A stretch of DNA of 64,000 nt from positions 1 through 64,000 of the forward strand of contig NZ_CAMYFI010000006.1 in the NCBI RefSeq assembly GCF_947255005.1, in the 5' to 3' direction. The position numbers and the translations under genes are program-made. Positions 26,095-34,513 of the stretch are shown here, in pieces; positions within the stretch are counted from its first letter, which is position 1, and each line of letters starts with the position of its first letter. Source of the DNA: an uncultured Tessaracoccus sp. (GTDB lineage Bacteria; Actinomycetota; Actinomycetes; Propionibacteriales; Propionibacteriaceae). The notes below the pieces were generated by a model. The model had not been told where the DNA came from and did not search any database. It worked only from the letters and a program-made list of their open reading frames with translations.

Positions 26095-26354
26095 GGTGGT
26101 TGAGTAGCGGCTGTATGCGGCGTATCGATCCTTCCATGGGTTTTACAAGTGATCAACCGTCGTCGAACTTCAAAATCCGTACGCAGTTTGACCAAACACC
26201 CCAAAATCGGGTCCTTCATCTCATCTGCGTACGGATTTTGAAGTTTTTCAGTCGGCGCATCTCGATACGCGGCTTCGCCGCTACTCGATGACCGGGGAGC
26301 GGGCCGCCTTGACCCCGGTGGTTGAGTAGCGCCCGAAGGGCGCGTATCGAAACC
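26095..26354. repeat. REP-like GAGTAGCG/CGTATCGA repeats, three copies
   Basis: Three short palindromic units lie in the pmt downstream region: a degenerate copy at 26095-26131, an inverted copy at 26259-26293 and a good copy at 26317-26354 (GGTGGTTGAGTAGCG, then a CGCCC/GGGCG stem, then CGTATCGAAACC). Units ending in GAGTAGCG and CGTATCGA are, as I recall, widespread in high-GC actinobacteria. No gene lies in this 281-base gap. Confidence 0.75.
26166..26245. repeat. Long hairpin element E
   Basis: Perfect 21-nt arms at 26166-26186 and 26225-26245 flank a 38-nt loop. The arms resemble A and D (AACTTCAAAATCCG against AACTGCAAAACTCG), with all differences compensated on the other arm. It lies between two of the REP-like units. 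Confidence 0.85.
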
Positions 26355-26367
26355 ACACCCGAGCCCC

Positions 26368-27444
26368 TCACAGGCGGCTGAGCACCCAGCTTTTCACACC
26401 CGCGCGCACGCGGCGGGTCAGCGGGAGCGCGCGCCCGTCGCGTCGCACACCGATCAGCGTCTCCGCAAGCCACAGCCCCGAGGCTGTGCCGTTCATTAGC
26501 TCGCCGCGACCGTTGCCGCGCGCGTAGTAGCCTCCGGGAATCGCGGAGGCCCCGACGACGGGACGGCCGTGGTCGGAGGGGTCGATCGCGAGCTGGCCAC
26601 TGGCCACGATTTCTGCGCCTTGGCTAGCCAGATCGTCCTCCAGCTCTGCCCTGGCCGCGTCGATACCGCTCGGCGTCGACTTCCGACCCACCACCAGTTG
26701 CGTGTCCTCGTCGGGGCGGATCAACCACGCTGGCCCGTCGGCGCGCAGCTCCACCCACCCGACGGGTTCCGCCAGCCGCGCGGTCACCGTCGGAATCCAT
26801 TGGGCCGGGCTCACGCGCGCCACTCGCCCCCACGGGGAGACGCCGAGGGTGTCCACGCACGCGACGGCCTTCAACGCCCCCGGTTCGCGCGCCCAGGCGA
26901 GATTGTTGCGGTATGCCACGCCGGTCACGCCTTCGGAGCGCCGGATGTGCGTGGTGGTAACGCCGTACAGCACCTGCGCGCCGGCGTCCAAGCACTGCTG
27001 CAGCAGCGCCGTCGCGTACTCGAATGGATCCACCACGAGCGCCGGCGAGGTGAGCGCCCGGTCGGCGACGTCGACGTCTGCACCAGCGCGCGAGAAGAGC
27101 TGCGCGAACTGCCGCAGTTGCATGAACGACGCGTCGCCCAGGGAGCGGTCGACGAACCCCAGCGCGCGCCCCTCGACGCCGGCCTCGGCGATGACCTGCC
27201 GGATAAACCCAGTGCCGTGGACGTTGCGGGCGATGTGCTCGATGGTGACGTCGTCGCCGTATTCGCTGCGCATGTCTGCGACGGTGGACGCGTGCCCGGC
27301 GGCAGCCACGCCGTGTCCGATGGCGGCGCTGCGGTGCTCCAGGTTCGGGTCGAGTACCACGACGTCGAACCCTTCGCGCGCGAGTGTTCGGGCGGCGGTG
27401 AGGCCTGCCACCGTTGCTCCAAGTACCACCACGTCATGGATCAT
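26368..27444 (-). CDS. FAD-dependent oxidoreductase (DAO-like)
   Basis: A 358-residue flavoprotein. The N-terminus has a dinucleotide-binding beta-alpha-beta unit (DVVVLGATVAGLTAARTLAR, then VVVLDPN) and the C-terminus GGYYARGNGRGELMNGTASG fits the second FAD contact of D-amino-acid-oxidase-like enzymes. The second Gly of the motif is replaced by Thr/Val (GATVAG), as in some subfamilies. Substrate unknown. ATG at 27444. Divergent from a flavin reductase. Confidence 0.82.
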   Translation of the reverse strand: MIHDVVVLGATVAGLTAARTLAREGFDVVVLDPNLEHRSAAIGHGVAAAGHASTVADMRSEYGDDVTIEHIARNVHGTGFIRQVIAEAGVEGRALGFVDRSLGDASFMQLRQFAQLFSRAGADVDVADRALTSPALVVDPFEYATALLQQCLDAGAQVLYGVTTTHIRRSEGVTGVAYRNNLAWAREPGALKAVACVDTLGVSPWGRVARVSPAQWIPTVTARLAEPVGWVELRADGPAWLIRPDEDTQLVVGRKSTPSGIDAARAELEDDLASQGAEIVASGQLAIDPSDHGRPVVGASAIPGGYYARGNGRGELMNGTASGLWLAETLIGVRRDGRALPLTRRVRAGVKSWVLSRL

Positions 27445-27499
27445 GACCCCCACTGTACTCGCAGGCGCTAGGATTCCCGGCGTCTACCGAGGAGGATTA

Positions 27500-27997
27500 T
27501 TGTCTGCGCTCGAGCAGGATTTTCGCGACGCCATGTCGCGCGTGCCCGCGCCCGTCGCGATAGTGACAGCGCTGGTCGACGGTGTCCCGCAAGGCACGAC
27601 GGTGTCGGCGTTCTCGTCGTTGTCGTTGACGCCGCCGATGGTCATCGTCGCGCTCGATAATCGGGGCGCCATGCGCGACCACGTGGCCGCTGCCGGGCAT
27701 CTCGGGCTCAATATCTTGGCGGGCGACCAGGCCGACCTCGGGGCCCGGTTCGCCTCAGACCACGACCGGTTCGATGGCGTCGAATGGGAACTGGCCGACG
27801 GGGTGCCCCGCCTCGCGGGCATCGCGGCGTTCGTGCGGTGCGACGGCATCCAGTTTCTGCCGGGCGGTGACCACACCGTCGTGCTCGGCACTGCCGCGGA
27901 AGCGCGCTCGTACAAGGAGGAGTCCTTGTCGTACCACCTTCGGGCGTTCCATTCGGTACCTGCACGCCTGCCGCTGCCCACCGCCGAGCCGCGCTAG
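27500..27997 (+). CDS. Flavin reductase-like FMN-binding protein
   Basis: A 165-residue split-barrel flavin reductase: VPAPVAIVTALVDGVPQGTTVSAFSSLSLTPPMVIVALD, with the FMN phosphate-binding TVSAFSSLS, and a C-terminal YHLRAFHSV. TTG start at 27500 with GAGGAGG 6 nt upstream; the longer open frame is antisense shadow of the oxidoreductase. It probably supplies reduced flavin to a monooxygenase elsewhere. Confidence 0.85.
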   Translation: MSALEQDFRDAMSRVPAPVAIVTALVDGVPQGTTVSAFSSLSLTPPMVIVALDNRGAMRDHVAAAGHLGLNILAGDQADLGARFASDHDRFDGVEWELADGVPRLAGIAAFVRCDGIQFLPGGDHTVVLGTAAEARSYKEESLSYHLRAFHSVPARLPLPTAEPR

Positions 27998-28045
27998 GCC
28001 GCGCATCCCGCCACGGTGTGGGGCCTAGGCCGGTACAGTAGCCGT

Positions 28046-29455
28046 GTGACCACCGCCGTTCAGTTGTCGTCCGCCACGCGCGTAGCGGACATGTTCAAAA
28101 TCGGCATCGGGCCGTCGTCGTCGCACACTGTCGGGCCTATGCGTGCCGCCGCGTTGTTTGCCGAGCGCCTCCACGGCCTACCGGTGGCGCGGGTCACGGC
28201 TCGCTTGTGCGGCAGCCTCGGCTCCACCGGCCGAGGCCACATGACCGACCGCGCTGTGCTGCTCGGCCTGCAAGGCTATGACCCGCAAACCGTGCCCGCG
28301 GACATCGTCGCCGACTGTCTGCGCCTGATCGAAGAGCGTGGACATATCAACATCTGCGGCGCCGAGGTGCCGCTCGACTTTGAGCGCGACATCATCTTCG
28401 AACCCCGCACCATCCTCCCCTTCCACGTCAACGGCCTCGTCTTCAACGCCTACGACGCCGCCGGCAACGAGCTCGCCCACGGCACCTACTTCTCCACCGG
28501 GGGCGGGTTCGTGAGTGAGCAGGTCGACGACGGACACGTCGTGAGCCTCGACGCGCAGCCCGCCGACGCGATTCCCGAGCCGTTCCAGTACAACAACGCC
28601 GGAACGCTGCTGCGCCTGTGCGAGGTCGAGGGGCTCTCGATCTCCGACGTGGCCCGCGCCAACAACGGCGACGGCGACGAGCTCGACGCCTATCTCGACC
28701 TCATCCACCGCACAATGAACGAGTGCATCGAGGCCGGCATGTCCGCGACGGGCATCCTCCCCGGCGGGCTGAACGTGCCCCGTCGGGCGCGACGTCTGAA
28801 GGAGCAGCTGATGAGCCGCGACGGGGAACGCGGGCCGAGCTGGCAGTCGTCGAATGACCCGATGGCGGGCATCGACTGGGTGAACCTGTACGCCCTGGCG
28901 GTGAACGAGCAGAACGCTGCGGGGCAGCGAGTTGTGACTGCCCCGACGAACGGCGCCGCCGGCGTGATCCCCGCCGTCTTGCGATACTACGAGCGATTCG
29001 TTCCGGGCGCTGACCGCGAAGGCATCCGGCGTTTCCTGCTGGCCGCTGCCACCGTCGGCTCCATCATCAAGGCGAACGCCTCGATCGCTGGCGCTGAAGT
29101 GGGTTGTCAGGGCGAGGTTGGGTCGGCGTCGGCCATGGCCGCCGCGGGCCTCGCCGAGGCGCTGGGTGGCTCCCCGCTGCAGGTCGAGAATGCCGCCGAG
29201 ATCGCGATGGAGCACTCGCTGGGGCTGACCTGCGATCCGGTTGCCGGCCTGGTGCAGATCCCCTGCATCGAGCGCAACGCCATCGCCGCAGTGAAGGCCA
29301 TCAATGCGGCGCGCATGGCAATGTGGAGCGACGGGCGCCACCAGGTGTCACTCGACACCGCAATCCGAACCATGCGCGACACCGGCAGAGACATGCTCAG
29401 CAAGTACAAAGAAACCTCCGAAGGCGGCCTGGCCGTCAACGTCATCGAGTGCTGA
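28046..29455 (+). CDS. sdaA: L-serine ammonia-lyase, single chain
   Basis: A 469-residue iron-sulfur L-serine dehydratase giving pyruvate and ammonia. The beta domain comes first (MFKIGIGPSSSHTVGPM), then the alpha domain with cluster cysteines in GAEVGCQGEVGSASAM and LTCDPVAGLVQIPCIERN. GTG at 28046 is chosen since it is the first start that fits the family N-terminus. Last core gene before tRNA-Ala. Confidence 0.95.
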   Translation: MTTAVQLSSATRVADMFKIGIGPSSSHTVGPMRAAALFAERLHGLPVARVTARLCGSLGSTGRGHMTDRAVLLGLQGYDPQTVPADIVADCLRLIEERGHINICGAEVPLDFERDIIFEPRTILPFHVNGLVFNAYDAAGNELAHGTYFSTGGGFVSEQVDDGHVVSLDAQPADAIPEPFQYNNAGTLLRLCEVEGLSISDVARANNGDGDELDAYLDLIHRTMNECIEAGMSATGILPGGLNVPRRARRLKEQLMSRDGERGPSWQSSNDPMAGIDWVNLYALAVNEQNAAGQRVVTAPTNGAAGVIPAVLRYYERFVPGADREGIRRFLLAAATVGSIIKANASIAGAEVGCQGEVGSASAMAAAGLAEALGGSPLQVENAAEIAMEHSLGLTCDPVAGLVQIPCIERNAIAAVKAINAARMAMWSDGRHQVSLDTAIRTMRDTGRDMLSKYKETSEGGLAVNVIEC

Positions 29456-29507
29456 CCCACCCCGGTTGGTCCGCCACGTGAGCGCGTGGTAAATTAGCTC
29501 CTCGCCT

Positions 29508-29580
29508 GGGGCTATGGCGCAGTTGGTAGCGCGTCTCGTTCGCAATGAGAAGGTCAGGGGTTCGAATCCCCTTAGCTCCA
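29508..29580 (+). tRNA. tRNA-Ala(CGC)
   Basis: Acceptor GGGGCTA/TAGCTCC (one G-U), D-arm GCGC..GCGT, anticodon stem TCTCG/TGAGA with loop TTCGCAA (anticodon CGC), T-arm GGGG-TTCGAAT-CCCC, discriminator A. No CCA is encoded. Its last 12 bases are part of a 16-bp repeat generated by the adjacent IS, so the tRNA remains intact. Confidence 0.93.
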
Positions 29581-29584
29581 CGTA

Positions 29585-31016
29585 TGTCATGAGTCGCGTC
29601 ATGCTTGACGCATGAGTCGCGACATGCTGGACGGATCGGCATCCCAGTTGTTTTTGTTCTGGGGTGCCGGTTTTGTTCATTTGGGGTGAAATGGTGGGTC
29701 GCCGTGTTTCCAGTAGGCCTTTTGGTAGTCGCGGGCGGTGTCGATGTAGTGCTCGGTGAGAACTTCTCCGGTTTCAACCAGTGATGTGGTGATGTGGTTG
29801 TCGGTGATGACCATGAGGATTTTCTTGTGTTTGTAGGCGCGTCCGATGCCGAGGTGGAAAAGTTTGCCGGCGTAGCGCACGCTGACTTTGCCGTTTTTGT
29901 CGACTGTGTCGTTTCGGGTTCGCCATTCTTTTTTGGGGTTGTCGTTGGGCGTGGCTTTGACTCCGGTGGTGTATGCCTGCTGTGGGGTGCGTCTGCCCAG
30001 GGCGCGGTGGGGTCGGGTGCAGTTGTAGTTTTGGCGAAACTCATTGAGGAGTTGTTGCAGCTCATCAATGGTTTGTGCTGGGGGTCGGGCTTTGATCCAT
30101 TTTTTGAGGGTTTGGTGGAACCGCTCAATTTTTCCTTGGGTTTGGGGGTGGCCCGGCCGGCCGTTTTTCTGTTGGATTTTGTGTGCGACGAGCACTTTTT
30201 CGAACGCGTTTCTCCCACCTTTGCGCCCGGCTAGGCGTGCGGTGAACACCAGTCCGTTGTCCGTCAGCGTGGATGCTGGTGGGCCGTATGTGTGGATTAA
30301 ACGTGTGAGTTCGGCGGCGACGGCGGGGCCTGTGAATGCGGCGGCCGCGGTGATTGACAACAGGTATCGCGAGTGGTCATCGAGGAAGTCGAGGACTTCA
30401 ACGCGTGTGTTGTCGGCAAGGAAGAGGTGGGTGATGTCGGCTTGCCAGCATTCGTTGGGTATTGCGGCCTCGAAGCGGATGTAGGAGCTTTTTGGCTTCT
30501 TTTGCGGCTGCGGGGTGATCAAGCCTTCGTTGGTGAGGATGCGACGGATCGTCGAAGTTGACGGGGCACGTTTGCCGGCCTGTTCGAGGTGGTAGGTGAT
30601 GGTTTCGGGTCCTGCGTCAAGTCCGTGCCGGGTGAGCTGTTTGCGGATGTCGATGATTTCGTTGCGTAACGCGTCCGGTAGCGCGTGTGGGTGGGTGTGA
30701 GGGGCACGCGATTTCGGTGCGATTGCCTCGGCGCCGCCTGCGTCGTAGGCGTTGAGGATCTGGTGGACGCGTTGGCGTGAGATGCCAAAGCGCTTGGCGA
30801 CGTTGGTGGGTGTGCCGCCTTGGTCTCTGACAGCTGTGACGATGGCGAGGTTGCGGTTGGGACTGTTCATGGTGTCAAACATGTCCCGACTCACCAGTCA
30901 AGCGTCACCGACACGGCTGAGGTAACCCTAAGTGTCAACAATGACGCGACTGACCTGTCAAGGATCACAACGCCTTCCCCAGGCACACCCCGTCAAATAT
31001 GTCGTGACCTCAGACA
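29585..31016 (-). mobile_element. IS481-family insertion sequence with 16-bp target duplication
   Basis: A 1432-bp element. Its ends match inwards: TGTCATGAGTCGCGTCATGC at the left and, reversed, TGTCTGAGGTCACGACATAT at the right, both followed by TTGACG after 0-2 bases. The 16-bp direct repeat CCCTTAGCTCCACGTA occurs at 29569-29584 and 31017-31032. Further copies of the end motif lie inside: one at the left (29612-29633) and two at the right (30874-30900 and 30934-30960), likely transposase-binding sites. It inserted into the 3' end of tRNA-Ala. Confidence 0.88.
29677..30870 (-). CDS. IS481-family DDE transposase
   Basis: A 397-residue integrase-core transposase. The N-terminal HTH is NVAKRFGISRQRVHQILNAY. 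The catalytic triad is in WQADITHLF, TLTDNGLVF and HPQTQGKIERFHQ. The C-terminus continues with an SH3-like VRYAGKLFHLGIG stretch. ATG at 30870 is preferred over 30894 because an end-motif copy (30874-30900) would then lie just upstream as a likely autoregulatory site. Confidence 0.92.
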   Translation of the reverse strand: MNSPNRNLAIVTAVRDQGGTPTNVAKRFGISRQRVHQILNAYDAGGAEAIAPKSRAPHTHPHALPDALRNEIIDIRKQLTRHGLDAGPETITYHLEQAGKRAPSTSTIRRILTNEGLITPQPQKKPKSSYIRFEAAIPNECWQADITHLFLADNTRVEVLDFLDDHSRYLLSITAAAAFTGPAVAAELTRLIHTYGPPASTLTDNGLVFTARLAGRKGGRNAFEKVLVAHKIQQKNGRPGHPQTQGKIERFHQTLKKWIKARPPAQTIDELQQLLNEFRQNYNCTRPHRALGRRTPQQAYTTGVKATPNDNPKKEWRTRNDTVDKNGKVSVRYAGKLFHLGIGRAYKHKKILMVITDNHITTSLVETGEVLTEHYIDTARDYQKAYWKHGDPPFHPK

Positions 31017-31052
31017 CCCTTAGCTCCACGTAAGATGAGAAAATCGAAACTT

Positions 31053-31082
31053 GCCCCGCCTGAAGGCGGGGCAGTTTTGTTT
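31053..31082 (+). terminator. Rho-independent terminator (originally of tRNA-Ala)
   Basis: GCCCCGCC-TGAA-GGCGGGGC followed by AGTTTTGTTT. It lies just past the right target duplicate of the IS, so before insertion it would have stood about 40 bases after tRNA-Ala. Confidence 0.85.
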
Positions 31083-31135
31083 CTGCGGTGACGTGGGCCG
31101 GGGCATCGATGGTGGTGTGGGCGAGAATCCGAGTG

Positions 31136-31813
31136 TCATAGCCCTGCTCTGTGCCAGTGCACGGCGATCTGGACGCGGTCGCGGAGGTTGAGCTTGGTGA
31201 GGATGCGGCTGACGTTGCGTCGTACGGATGCGGGTTCGATGGCGAGCCTTTCGGCGATTTCGGTGTTGGACTCGCCGTCGGCGATGAGGCGAGCGATGTC
31301 GCGTTCTCGGGGTGTGAGTAGGTCGAACAGTGCTCGCATCTCGGTTTGCTGGTGGTGGGGGAGGGCGCGGGGGATTCCGCGTTCGATGACTTGACGGGTG
31401 ATGCGTGGGGTGAGGATGGCGTCGCCGCGGGCGACGGCTTCGACCGCGGCGATGAGATCGGGGGTGCGGATGTCTTTGAGGAGGTACCCGGACGCGCCGG
31501 CGGTGAGGGCTCCGAAGGCATAGTCGTCCTCGTCGTACGTGGTTAGGACCAGGACTTTCACGGACGGGTACGTTCGGGTGATCCGACGAGTGGTTTCGAT
31601 GCCGTCGAGCACCGGCATGCGTACATCCATGAGGACCACATCGGGGAACGGCATGGCTTGGTCTTGCGTGGCGGTGAGCAGGTCGAGAGCTTCATGGCCA
31701 TTGCTGGCTTCAGCGGTGACGGTGAGGTTCGGGCTACGTCGGAGCATGAGGGCGAATCCTCGGCGTGCTATGGCCTGGTCATCAACCAGCATGATGCGCA
31801 GGGGCTCAGGCAT
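31136..31813 (-). CDS. NarL/LuxR-type response regulator
   Basis: A 225-residue regulator. The receiver domain starts RIMLVDDQAIARRG, with the phospho-acceptor Asp in VVLMDVRMPVLDG and the conserved Lys in GYLLKDIRT. The C-terminal LuxR HTH is LTPRERDIARLIADGESNTEIAERL. Its start overlaps the kinase gene by 8 nt, so the two are coupled. The next genes upstream encode an ABC exporter that it may control. Confidence 0.93.
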   Translation of the reverse strand: MPEPLRIMLVDDQAIARRGFALMLRRSPNLTVTAEASNGHEALDLLTATQDQAMPFPDVVLMDVRMPVLDGIETTRRITRTYPSVKVLVLTTYDEDDYAFGALTAGASGYLLKDIRTPDLIAAVEAVARGDAILTPRITRQVIERGIPRALPHHQQTEMRALFDLLTPRERDIARLIADGESNTEIAERLAIEPASVRRNVSRILTKLNLRDRVQIAVHWHRAGL

Positions 31814-33041
31814 CGTCGTACTCCTCGTTCGATACGTGCGGTAGCTCGGCGTCGACGATCCACTCGTCGGGCTCGCCGGGGCCAGCATTGAACGTGCCGC
31901 CCTGGCTGGTGACTCGATGGGAGAGGCTCCGCAGCCCACTGCCCGGCTCTTGGCTTTCAGACGAACGCGGGTGCCCATGGCTGCGAATGGTAATCCGGAC
32001 GCCGTTAGCCGTGTGGTGGTCGATGGCGATGGATGCCCGTTTGAGGGGCTCGGTGTGGCGCACCGCGTTGGTGAGGGCTTCACGGACGATAGTGAAGCCG
32101 AGATCGGCGACGGCCGACTCCTCGGGGCATCGTCCGGTCTCGGTTACCGTGACGGGGATGTCGAGGGCTCGGATGCGATCGGCCACAGCGTGGACATCGT
32201 CCCAGCTATACCGGCGGGGCTGGTCCGCAGCGGTTGCGGCCGGGTTCTCGAGGCGCCCGAGCAGGGCGACGGCGCGCCTGGTCTCGGTGAGGCCTTCGCG
32301 CGCCAGTGTCTCGATGTCCTCCAGCGATTCGTCGAGCTCTGGATTCTCGGTGGCCCCGGAGAGGCCCTGGGCGAGAGCGATGATGGCGGTCAGATTATGC
32401 CCGACGCTGTCGTGGAGCTCGGCGGCGATGCGCGTGCGCGCCATGGCCTGGTTCCGTTGGGCGGCGATGATGCGAGCGCGCTCAGCATCATGGCGGGACT
32501 GCTTCGTGGCCGTTCTCCAGCCGCGCACGCTGCGCGCCCCGATCCCGGCCAGGGCACTGAGCGCCGCCACGCTCAGCTGGCCGGTGAACTCGTCGACGAC
32601 AGTTGTCGTCGCCACCATCCACGAACTGGCGAGCATACCGAGGCAGGTCGCTGCGATCGAGCCCGCGACCGAGGTTACATCGGTGTCGGCGACCACGCGG
32701 AACAGCGCGAACAACAGCGGAAAGGCGACATAGTTGTGCATCTCCACCGTGGACGCGGCGAGATACACGCTGCCGGAGAGCACCAGCACGGGCACTGGGT
32801 GACGGAGGCACCACAACAGCACGGCACCTGCGAGTATCACCGTGATCGTGACGGTTGCAGCTCCGGGAACCGACTGGATGAGATCGAACGCCACCCCGTC
32901 ACGAGGGCTTCCGGCAAACAGGAGCCTGGCTACGAGCACGGCCTGGAAAGCGACGCAGGACAACACCATCACCAGCCACGCTGTGCCGGCATCCCGACGC
33001 TCGCGACGGGTCTGATCGAACCAGTCCCGAACAGCCTGCAC
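31806..33041 (-). CDS. Sensor histidine kinase, HisKA_3 family
   Basis: A 411-residue kinase with about five or six hydrophobic helices in the first 170 residues and no extracellular domain of any size, an arrangement seen in membrane-stress or peptide sensors. The phospho-acceptor His is in AAELHDSVGHNLTAI; the ATPase domain has FTIVREALTNAVRHTEP and GSGLRSLSHRV. Paired with the response regulator downstream. Confidence 0.92.
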   Translation of the reverse strand: MQAVRDWFDQTRRERRDAGTAWLVMVLSCVAFQAVLVARLLFAGSPRDGVAFDLIQSVPGAATVTITVILAGAVLLWCLRHPVPVLVLSGSVYLAASTVEMHNYVAFPLLFALFRVVADTDVTSVAGSIAATCLGMLASSWMVATTTVVDEFTGQLSVAALSALAGIGARSVRGWRTATKQSRHDAERARIIAAQRNQAMARTRIAAELHDSVGHNLTAIIALAQGLSGATENPELDESLEDIETLAREGLTETRRAVALLGRLENPAATAADQPRRYSWDDVHAVADRIRALDIPVTVTETGRCPEESAVADLGFTIVREALTNAVRHTEPLKRASIAIDHHTANGVRITIRSHGHPRSSESQEPGSGLRSLSHRVTSQGGTFNAGPGEPDEWIVDAELPHVSNEEYDDA

Positions 33042-33091
33042 CGCTGCTCCTTCCCAGAACTCGACTGCTGATGATTACTCTTACCAGTGTT

Positions 33092-34513
33092 TCAGGCGTG
33101 ACGCAGCCCCGCTGCTGTCTCCCGGCGCAGCCATGTCATCGCCTGGCTGAGCTGGACAGCCCACAGCGCGAACCAGCACACCAGGAAGCCCGCGGCCAAT
33201 CCCAGCCAAGGAACGCTCAGCACCACGGAGCCCACCAGCGCCAGTGAGCAGCTGACCACCAGCCACGCCACTAGAGCCACCGGAAGCAGCCCCATACCGG
33301 CTGCGCACAGAGCCAGGCAGAAGGACTGCCACGCGACCAAACGTGAGACCTGTACGGGGCTCATCCCCGACGCGCGCAGCGTAGTATGCTCGCGCGCCTG
33401 GTCGCGGCCGCTGAGCGCGATGACCGCCATGCTCGTCGCGATCGCCATCACGCAGAACAGGCCAGAGAGAAGGGCGATGTCGGTCAGGTTCGGATCCTCC
33501 AGCGGGAAACCCGCCCGTGTCATCACGGCCAGGTAGGAGCCTGTCGCGGTGAAGATGACGCCGCCCAGCGCGATCGCTGCCGCCAACGGCGCGATCGTGT
33601 TCGCGTTCATCGCCGCCTGCGCCCGGGCCGAGCGCGCCGCCACCTGTCCCACGGGGACACGGAAGAGACGCAGGACCTGGTGCGCGACGTTCAGGGCGAC
33701 ATGCACCAGAGCGGGTCCCGTCACGTACACCGCAGCGGCGCTCAACCCGCCGACCCACGTCGCCGCATTCACCATCGCCGTGGTCGACCGCCCGACCTGC
33801 GCAGGATCCAACGTCCGGGGTGTCGCGGCCGCCATCGCCACAGCACAGGCCAACAGCAGGCCTCCAACGAGCCACCGCCCCCACGCACGCCGGCTCCGAA
33901 CAGCCGCGGGCCCACGCATCGCTTCAACGGGCTCCACCAGAGCCGCACGGTGCGCAGGCCAGGCAGCGCCCAGCAGACACGTCACCACCGAGAGGACCAG
34001 CGCTGTGCCGCCCGCCACAGCGCTCGGCGCGAACAGCGGAGGAACGAAGTCACCGGTGCCGCCCGGAAAACTCGCACCGGCCATCTCGTTGAACCACGGC
34101 ACCACGAGCGAACTCAGCACCGAGCCGAGCGCCACCCCCGGAACAGCCCCGACGAAGCTGGCCAGCCCGACCAGCGCCCACAGGCAGGCGCGGACCTGCC
34201 GGGGCGAAGCTCCCATCAGCCGCCACTGGGCGAACGTGTTGCGGGTGCGCTCCACCGTCGCAGAACCCACCACCGTCAGAGAGCACACCGCGAGCAGCGC
34301 GATCACTGTGTAGATCGTCATCGAGACCATCGCGAACTCGCCGCCGTCGAGACCTGATCGCCGGGCCGCGTCCAAGAACTCGGTGGAACTGGTCCAGAGG
34401 AACTGATTCGTGCACGCCGTGACCAGGACCGTCACCGCGGCGACCACACCCATACTTGGCGCCCACCCGAACCAGTCGCTGCGGAGGATCCGCACCACAT
34501 GACGCAGCATCAC
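33092..34513 (-). CDS. FtsX-like ABC transporter permease
   Basis: A 473-residue permease with FtsX-type topology duplicated: helices and an extracytoplasmic stretch near the N-terminus, then a second set (AVIALSGRDQAREHTTLRASGMSPVQVSRLVAW holds the coupling-helix type sequence seen in such permeases). It overlaps the ATPase gene by 4 nt. Likely exports or extracts peptides or lipids; the two-component system next to it suggests antimicrobial-peptide response, which is inference. Confidence 0.88.
   Translation of the reverse strand: MMLRHVVRILRSDWFGWAPSMGVVAAVTVLVTACTNQFLWTSSTEFLDAARRSGLDGGEFAMVSMTIYTVIALLAVCSLTVVGSATVERTRNTFAQWRLMGASPRQVRACLWALVGLASFVGAVPGVALGSVLSSLVVPWFNEMAGASFPGGTGDFVPPLFAPSAVAGGTALVLSVVTCLLGAAWPAHRAALVEPVEAMRGPAAVRSRRAWGRWLVGGLLLACAVAMAAATPRTLDPAQVGRSTTAMVNAATWVGGLSAAAVYVTGPALVHVALNVAHQVLRLFRVPVGQVAARSARAQAAMNANTIAPLAAAIALGGVIFTATGSYLAVMTRAGFPLEDPNLTDIALLSGLFCVMAIATSMAVIALSGRDQAREHTTLRASGMSPVQVSRLVAWQSFCLALCAAGMGLLPVALVAWLVVSCSLALVGSVVLSVPWLGLAAGFLVCWFALWAVQLSQAMTWLRRETAAGLRHA

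Noticed and set aside
29569..31032. attL/attR of a tRNA-integrating island
   Set aside because: The 16-bp repeats directly abut matched IS481 inverted ends and enclose only the transposase, so a target duplication is the simpler reading.
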